Source of the DNA: Corinectria fuckeliana
Taxonomy: Eukaryota > Ascomycota > Sordariomycetes > Hypocreales > Nectriaceae
Length of the DNA: 29,362 nucleotides
Reading direction: 5' to 3'
NCBI GenBank assembly: GCA_019137255.1
Contig: WPDH01000457.1
Span: 1 to 29,362 of the forward strand
Below, in pieces: positions 22,400-29,362 of this stretch; position 1 is the first letter of the stretch; each line of letters starts with the position of its first letter. A program made the position numbers and the translations under genes. The notes below the pieces were generated by a model that ran no database searches, was not told where the DNA came from, and saw only the letters and a list, made by a program, of their open reading frames with translations.

Positions 22400-25300
22400 T
22401 ATCTAAAACTATTATAGCTTAACTATTAGTAAACTTAACCTAGTATAGTAAGAAGTTATCTTACTATTTAGTTAGCCTAATTAGTATTTCTTAAATCTTT
22501 TCCTAATTAGTTTAGTCTTATTACTTATTTGTTAAACTATACTATTAGCTATTTTATCCTACTTTCTAATACTAAAACCTTATTAGATAGTGTTTTATTA
22601 GTATTACACCTAATTAGAGAATAGTACTAATCTTATTTATAGCTTTAGCTAAATACTATATTCTGCCCTAGTATTTCTCTCTTTTAATATTAAAAACAGT
22701 CTTAAAACTCCTCCTAAAAGAAGATAGCTTATAAATTATACTTAACTGTTAAAAGCTTACTAAGCTAGGTGTATAATAAAAACTTTATACTTAGCTTTAT
22801 TATCTAAATTTATCTTTACCTTAAATAGTAGTATATTAATATAAGATAAGCCTTATAGATAGAGTATTAAGTAGATAAATAATAGCAGATTAGTTCTCTT
22901 TATATTACTATAACAAATTATATTATATTTTCTAGTTATAGCAAAATATAATATATACTATACTAATACTAAGTGCTAAGCTAGCTTAAATACTAAATAT
23001 AATAAGTTAACTTTAGTATAAGATCACTATAAATTATCTTAGCTAGCTTTATTATCTTCTTATTAAGTATAGCCCTAGCTCTCTAAAGGATATAATTAGA
23101 CTTTTTTATAGCTTAAGTTATTTATTATAGAAAACAGTATAGCTTGTTAAGCTTAAGCTATCTATAAGGCGAACTATTAACATACTAGAAAGTAACTATA
23201 TAATTTTATTATATTATATTTATAATAGTAACTTATAGCTGCTAAAAAAGCAGTTTATCTACTACTAAGCCTAAAAAGTCTAAGCTATAGTTAAAAGTAT
23301 AAATAGTTTTCTTAAATTATATTAGTAGTAAAAGTTAAAGTATAAAAAGATATAGTTAGCTATAGTGAGAAACTATAGTTTTTATAAGTAGTTTACCTTA
23401 TATTATAGCCTTCTTAATAACTAATATATATTAAATTAGGTAGTAGCCTCTTATTTCTACTATGCTTAATATAAGAATAAGCTATACTTTAATCTAGGGT
23501 ATAATTAGGTATTCTTAGATAGTTACTACTAATATTTATAAAAAGTAACTATAAGTTACTTAGTTAGTAAGAACTACCTAGAGGTACTATTAAAAACTAT
23601 TTTATACTATACTACTAAAATAATAAGTATATAGTCTAAAAAGTAATATAATAGGTAGTAGTAAGTAGTAGTCTTAGACTTTTCTAGTTATTAAAAGGAG
23701 TAAATTATCCTCTTAAAGCTTATTTTAACTTATAGACTTTTTAGCTAATATTAATTTAATATTAAGAGTTATTATTAGTCCTGCTAGTAATAGTAGTATA
23801 CCTGTTTGCCTTTATATTAAATTAATATGCTATATAAAAGCGTATAAATCTTAATCTTATTATTTCTAACTATTAGGATTTCTTATTATAAAACCCGCTT
23901 ATAATCTAGGTAAATAGCTTTTATTATTATAATATAGATATTATTTATACTGTAAGAATAAAGTTATATATACTAGTGTACTTAAAGAACTTAGGGTAAA
24001 ATTCTATATAATCCTAATTAATAAGCTATAACTGCTCTTTATAGTTAAGTATAATATTATAAGATACTAAATTATAATATATAAAAACAAATAAGTAACT
24101 ATATAAAAATACTAGCCTTAGACAGATAGTATATTATACTAGTGACTTTTTAATCTTTTAGTAAGATATAATAAAATTAGCTTAGAAATTTAAGAAAGAG
24201 TTAACCTAGTAAAAAGTTATCTTAAGTAGTAAGCTAAAAGAATCTTTTAGAAGATATTACTTATATTTACTTATTACTAGTAATCTAAATAAGATTAAGA
24301 TAATAGAGCTTAAGTGGTAAATAATATAATAAAGTTAGAAAGCAAGTTAAAAACTTATTATCTAACTAAGCTTTAGCCACACTATATTTAATATTTTCCT
24401 AGAAATCTAATTTATAATATAATAAAAGCTATTATTAACCTAGATAGTTTGCTAAATATATAAGATATAAATTCTAAGCTAAGATATAAGTTTTATAGAT
24501 CTTATAGTATCTTTAAGCTTATCCTTTATATAGCTCTTAGCTAAATACTTAGAAGATAGTAATATAATATTTATATAATATTTAAAAACTAGGGTAAGCT
24601 AGAAAGAGAAGTAATATTATTAATAAGGTTTATATCTATATAGTAAAAAAGCCTTATATTATTAAAGTTTAACTTTATTTTAAAGAGAAAGAAATAAAGT
24701 CTAAGATTTTCACGCTTAGGATTATAAAAGAGGGTAAACTATAATACACCCTCTAAATTTTTATTAGTTTAAGATCTAAAAGTAGAGTATACTAAGGTTT
24801 TTAAGATATTCTTAAACTTATATTATTTAAGCTCTTATTAAGAAGAAAAACTTAAAGATAAACTTAGTTATAAGTTTACTATCTATAGCAAGTGTTTAAT
24901 TTATTTATTTCTTATAGATTTATAGTTATATTAAGAAATTTAAGTAGTAATTCTTACAGCTAGTACTAAGCTAGTAAAAATATAAGAGTTTAACTATACT
25001 AATATAACTATAGTATTCTAAATATAAATATCTTAAAACTATATATAAATATTTATCTAGGTACTTTTATAATAGCTATATTAAGATAATACTTATTATC
25101 TAATTCTAATATCTTAGTAAACACTTAAAAATAAAAGAGTAGTTAGTATATACTTATCTAATATTCTTAAGAGATTATACTTAGAACTATAGATAGCTAA
25201 GAGTAAGCACTTTTTGTAAAATATAAAATAAGTTAACTTTATTTTCACTATTAGCTATTATCTGCCTTCTAATATAATAATATGTTATAATAGACTTATA

Positions 25301-26118
25301 ATTATAAGATATATAAAGTATATTTATCTACTTATTAGATATTATAGCTTAACTTAGCTAGAAAACACTTTACTAATTAGTAGAATAATATTATTTACTA
25401 TAGCTTATAGATAGTAAAGCTTTAAACTAAGTTAGTAATAATATTAAAAGGGTAAAAAATAAGAGCTTACCTTTTAGGTTTAGTATTTTTTATAAGTTCT
25501 TATCTTATACTTATAGCTAAGGTCTTAATTTCAGGTAGAGTAAAGTATTAGCTGTTTAATAAGATTAAAAGTTAGAAACACTTATCTTATATAATAGGAA
25601 ATCTTATATATCTAATATTTCTAGTACCTTTAGGACTTATATTCTTATTAAGCTTTAAGTCTAAGTAAGATAAACTTAATTTAGCCTTTTAGTTTAAGTA
25701 ATTATCCTATATTATATAAGCCTTTAAGAGTATCACTCTAGACAGGTTAGCAAATAAAAACTATATTTACTTTATCTACTTAAAATAAAAGATCTAAGTA
25801 AAGGTCTTATACTATTAATTTAATATTTAGAAGAATATAACTTAGTAAGAAGAGGAATTTATTAATAGCTATAATATATAACTCTAAGGTTTAGTTTAGT
25901 AAAGTGCTTATATAGATTATTAGCCTTTAATTAGGTTAGTAAATCCTAAGAAACATATCTTATATTAACTAAGTGTAGGTACTATAGCTAATATCTACTA
26001 TAAGCTAAGAATAAAAGATAAGACTATAATAGAACCTCTTACTATTTATCACTTATTATAAATAGTATCTAGCTGTGTTAGCTCTCTTAATATTTAGAGG
26101 CTTATTTGTTAGACTTAA
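22400..26118. other. RIPed block, unassigned
   Basis: This is gene-density RIPed DNA. Several of the few surviving CpG in the window are here (GGCGAA near 23168, AGCGTA near 23841, CCCGCT near 23895, CACGCT near 24712). Plus-strand frames around 23.1-24.5 kb read smoothly but name no family. It ends just before the double palindrome at 26119. Confidence 0.4.
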
Positions 26119-26163
26119 TTAATAATAAATATTATTAAGAGGTAGTAGTTTAAAACTACTACC
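26119..26163. repeat. Two adjacent short palindromes
   Basis: The first pairs TTAATAAT (26119-26126) with ATTATTAA (26131-26138). The second is a perfect 11-base stem, GGTAGTAGTTT with AAACTACTACC, around a single A (26141-26163). They mark the right end of the gene-density block, about 130 bp before composition falls to AT-only. Confidence 0.85.
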
Positions 26164-26289
26164 TAAAGCACTTAAGGCTTATAATACTACTATTAGGCTA
26201 GCTAGTTAGATTATTAATTTATCTCTTAGTATTATTAGAATTAATAGGTTATAAGCCTCTTATATATAAACTATTTATATTTTAAAGAA

Positions 26290-26649
26290 AAGTATTTTCT
26301 AAAGACTTTTTTACTATTATTTTAATTTTAAAATAACTTTAAGTAAGAGTAAATTTACTTTAAAACTTAAAAAGAAAATTTAAAGTAACTAACTTAAATA
26401 AAAATTAGTTATTATATCTTAAATTCTTATATATTTATAAAAGTATTATTTTATAAGTAGTAATTAATTTATAATACTACTTAATTACTAATTATATTTA
26501 AGACTTTATATATAAAATACTTAAGATTAAAACTATAAATTCTTAACTTTTTAGTTTATTTAAACTAACTTTATCTTAGTTTTAGTATAGTTTTAATATT
26601 TAAAGTTATAAAATCTTATATAGTAAATACTAAAATTTATATAAGCTTT
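26290..26649. other. AT-only spacer left of the inverted repeat
   Basis: Almost no CpA, TpG or CpG of any context remain. Short self-complementary pieces are present, for example AAGTAAGAGTAAATTTACTT near 26341. No gene is visible. Confidence 0.6.
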
Positions 26650-27420
26650 TTTTAAATAATAGCTAAAAAAGCTTAATTTACCTTTTATATCTTACTAAAA
26701 GTAGTTTAATAGTTTAGTTAAAATCTACTATAATATAGTAATTTAGCTTTTTAAAGCTACTATATATATTTATATACTTTTATTACTTTATTATTAAAAG
26801 TATAATAGTAAATATATATTTATATATTATAGTAAAGGCCTTTTATTTAAATAGTATTATTTTGTTTTATAAGCCTTTTTTAATATCTTATTAGATAAAA
26901 AAAGTAATATAGTAAGTAGTATATTATAAAAAACCCTATAAGATATTATACTTAAAACTATAAAATATAGTATTTATTTTCTAATAAGTAACTTAATTAA
27001 TAAAGTATTAATCTTAAATACTAAAGTATAACTTTATAATAAAGCTTTATTTTTAGTCTTAATAGCTTTTATAAACTTACTTAGCTAATATAATATAAAG
27101 ACTATCACTTATTAAGCTAATAAGCTAAGCTAACTTTTTTAATATAATCTTAAAATAATATTTTTATAATAAATATAAATAGTAATATTTTATAATATAA
27201 ATTACTTATTAAGCTATTTAAGTAAAAAGTACTAGCTTTAATATATATATAACTAAATATTATTATAATCTTAATAATAAGTGATTAAAGTTTATAGTTA
27301 TAAATAGTAGCTTTAAAAAGCTAAATTACTATATTTTAATAGCTTTTAATTAAGCTATTAAGACACTCTTAGTAAGATATAAAAGGTAAACTTAGCTCTT
27401 TTTAGCTATTATATACTTTT
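26650..27420. repeat. Long inverted repeat (foldback or MITE-like)
   Basis: The two arms are reverse complements around a centre near 27034. The core is exact over 31 bases (26733-26763 against 27304-27334). Outward, AATAGCTAAAAA...TTTACCTTTTATATCTTACTA at about 26656-26696 matches the complement of 27365-27410. Inward, weaker pairing (about 70-75% by eye) continues to roughly 26890 and 27180, with hints to the centre. Homology stops near 26650 and 27420. This could be one foldback element or MITE, or two copies of a repeat inserted head to head. No transposase is encoded and I could not define a target-site duplication. Confidence 0.82.
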
Positions 27421-27945
27421 TAATAGTAAAAGTATAAATACTAATAATATTACCTTTATTAAAATCTTTTTACTATTATTATAACTAGCTAGAAATTAAC
27501 TTATATTACTTAAAAAGACTAGATTTCTTAAGAGATATAAGATAATATAAAGTTAAGCTTATAGCTTAAAAAGCTATTAGACTATATAAGGCTAGTTTAA
27601 ATAAATAGCTAAAAAGCTATATATAAAAATATTTATAAAAGAGTTATAAGCTAAAAAAGTTTTAGTTTAAAAAAGCTAAATTAAATATAAAAAATAAAAA
27701 GGTAAATAAGATATAATATAAAGCTAAATTAAAATAAAGTTCTAATTAATAAGCTTTAAAATATAAGATATAATATTTAATAATATAGTAAAAAGTAATA
27801 TATTAAGTTCTCTTATTAAGAGATTTCTTTATATTATAAATAGTATTTTAAGATTATTTATAAAAGTGCCTACTTAGCTTATTTATAAAATAAGAAATAG
27901 TTAAGCTTTTATATTATATTAGCTAAATAAGTTTTTTAATATTTA
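27421..27945. other. AT-only spacer right of the inverted repeat
   Basis: The sequence is rich in AGCTTTTTAGCT- and AGCTAAAAAGCT-like self-complementary words (27560-27660) that resemble the core of the neighbouring inverted repeat. No frame or RNA is recognisable. Confidence 0.5.
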
Positions 27946-28350
27946 ATTTAATTTATTTATATACTGTTTTAACTTTAAAGTTATTTAAACCTTCTTCTAA
28001 GTAGCTTAGACTAGTTTATAATAAAAGGGAAAAACCTAATAGTAAGCTATAAGATAAAAAACCTCTTACTACTCTTACCTAAAGGGAAAGTAAGTTAGGC
28101 TTAGTATATATATATAATAATATAAGTTATAAGTAAGTCTACTTTATAAAAAAAGCTAATTATATACTTATAATAATAAGTTTTTATAAGGCTTAGCTTA
28201 AATTATATATTAGAATTTAGTTAATTTTAAGTTAAGTTTAAGTTACTTATACTACTAGTTTTTTTTATCCTTCTAAATATTATTCTTATTACTAACTAGT
28301 ATTAGTATATCTTTTCTAACTTTTAATAGTATTTACTCTCTTAGTTAGTT
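27946..28350. repeat. 405-bp tandem unit 1, contains repeat copy B
   Basis: This unit aligns with the next 405 bp at a constant offset, for example GTAGCTTAGACTAG at 28001 and 28406, and ACTTTATA at 28141 and 28546. The right part (about 28126-28340) also matches copy A at 2881-3087. The left 170 bp occur only here and in unit 2. It ends in a (TTTA)n run that leads straight into unit 2. Confidence 0.9.
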
Positions 28351-29362
28351 TATTTATTTATTTATATATTATTTTAACTTTATAGTTATTTAGATCTTTT
28401 TCTAAGTAGCTTAGACTAGTTTATAATAAAAGAGAAAAACCTAATAATAAGCTATAAGATAAAAAGCCTTTTACTACTCTTATCTAAGAGGGAACTAAGT
28501 TAGGCTTAGTATATATATATAGTAGTATAAGTTTTAAATAAGTTTACTTTATAAGAAAAGCTAGTTATATACTTATATTAATAAATTCTTATAAGGCTTT
28601 ATTTAAATTATATACTAAAATTTAATTAATTTTAGGTTAAGTTTAAGTTACTTATACTACTTATTTTTCTTATTCTTTTAGATATTATTCTTATTACTAA
28701 CTAGTATTAGTATATCTTTTCTAACTTTTAATAGTATTTACTCTCTTATTTAGTTAATAAGTTTAAATACTATAAGAGCTAAACTTAAACTTAGATTTAG
28801 TTTAGCTTAAAGCTACTTTAAAAGCTACTTAAGCTTCTTTTAGACTAAGTAGTTTAGTATTATAGTTAGTACTAATATTAATACTATTATATCTTATAAT
28901 AAGTATACTATATATTTATATTACTTACTTAAAATACTAAACTATATAAGTCTCTCTAAGTAAGTATTTCTTACTTATTTTTACTTTTTTTATATTATAT
29001 AATATATATAAAACTATACTAAATATAAGCTATTATAATTATAATATACTAAAAAGATCTTACTAGTAAAAGCTAAATATATTATATCTCTTATATAATA
29101 AGCTCTCTTATAATAGTTATACTTAGCTTATTCTTAATAATATTATATAATATATTTAAAATAAAAATACTTAAAGTACTACTTAAGTTAAATCTCTTTT
29201 AAATAAGACTTAGTCTAATATACCTTTATAGCTATAATTATACTTTAGTTATAAAGTTTATTTATATTTATTAGTTTAGTTAATAATATAACTAATAACT
29301 AATAAGATTTAGTTATATAATAGCTTTATAATAGTTTTATAATATATATCTTAATATTATTT
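28351..29362. repeat. Tandem unit 2 and dispersed repeat copy C (cut by window end)
   Basis: The first part is the second 405-bp unit. From about 28532 it matches copy A continuously to the last base of the window (A position about 3702). Unlike unit 1 it does not stop after the segment around CTCTC (28741) but carries on, so unit 1 is a partial duplication of the front of this element. Relative to copy A it has the same nine extra bases as copy B, so B and C share an ancestor after the split from A. Confidence 0.9.

Larger units (their letters stand above)
1..29362. other. RIP-saturated AT-rich fungal heterochromatin (whole window)
   Basis: CpA, TpG and CpG are almost absent on both strands and TpA is extreme. 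CpT, CpC and their complements remain common, so this is dinucleotide-specific C-to-T change and not simple AT drift. In the first 1.2 kb every CpA I could find is CAC or CAG, and nearly every TpG is CTG or GTG. Two copies of one repeat (2881 onward and 28532 onward) differ mostly by C/T and G/A. A recognisable transposase frame has Gln, Trp and Asp codons changed exactly as CA-to-TA and TG-to-TA predict. Established knowledge: this pattern is the signature of RIP in Pezizomycotina. The species cannot be told from the sequence. Confidence 0.93.

Noticed and set aside
1..29362. Mitochondrial or naturally AT-rich (for example apicomplexan) DNA
   Set aside because: Specific, symmetric loss of CpA/TpG/CpG with CpT and CpC retained, plus a fungal piggyBac relic with exact C-to-T/G-to-A lesions, fits RIP and not general AT bias.
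1..29362. tRNA, rRNA or other structured RNA genes
   Set aside because: I saw no tRNA A/B box pair with a foldable cloverleaf and no conserved rRNA core. The many short hairpins are expected from TA-rich palindromic composition.

Overview
This window is almost certainly nuclear heterochromatin from a filamentous ascomycete (Pezizomycotina) that has been saturated by repeat-induced point mutation (RIP). G+C is very low, roughly 20-25% by eye. CpA, TpG and CpG are nearly gone on both strands while TpA is in large excess, which is the strand-symmetric C-to-T signature of RIP. The few CpA that survive are nearly all CAC or CAG (and TpG are CTG or GTG), ATG is very rare, and I noticed only about a dozen CpG in 29 kb. 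I see no intact protein-coding gene and no tRNA, rRNA or CRISPR array. Everything I can support is a transposon relic, a repeat or low-complexity DNA.

Layout. 1-975: degraded DNA with a nested palindrome at 676-812. About 980-2860: a full-length but stop-riddled piggyBac-type transposase, plus strand, still in one continuous reading frame; it is the only gene relic I can name. From 2881: a multicopy repeat (copy A) whose relatives return at the right edge of the window (copies B and C, 28126-29362), about 25.65 kb away. B and C are also part of a 405-bp tandem duplication. 4620-6120: simple sequence (a TATCT array, an AACAGCTGTT triplet, a pyrimidine tract) and an AT-only spacer. 6123-6495 and 16929-17192: two TTAG-rich minisatellites. 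They bracket about 10.4 kb of RIPed DNA that may hold more dead elements. 17193-26118: a second long RIPed block. 26119-26163: a tight double palindrome. 26290-27945: a second AT-only spacer containing a roughly 770-bp inverted repeat (about 26650-27420). 27946-29362: the tandem unit and copy C, running off the window.

Reading it together: this is a nest of repeats inactivated by substitution rather than by indels. Reading frames and repeat alignments therefore stay in register even where dozens of codons have become TAA or TAG. Nothing here is likely to be expressed as protein. Possible present roles are structural (heterochromatin, a centromeric or subtelomeric AT-rich tract), and that is inference only. 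Protein-like reading in unnamed frames is unreliable in such DNA, because nearly any frame yields Y/I/L/K/N/S plus amber and ochre codons; I mark those calls low.
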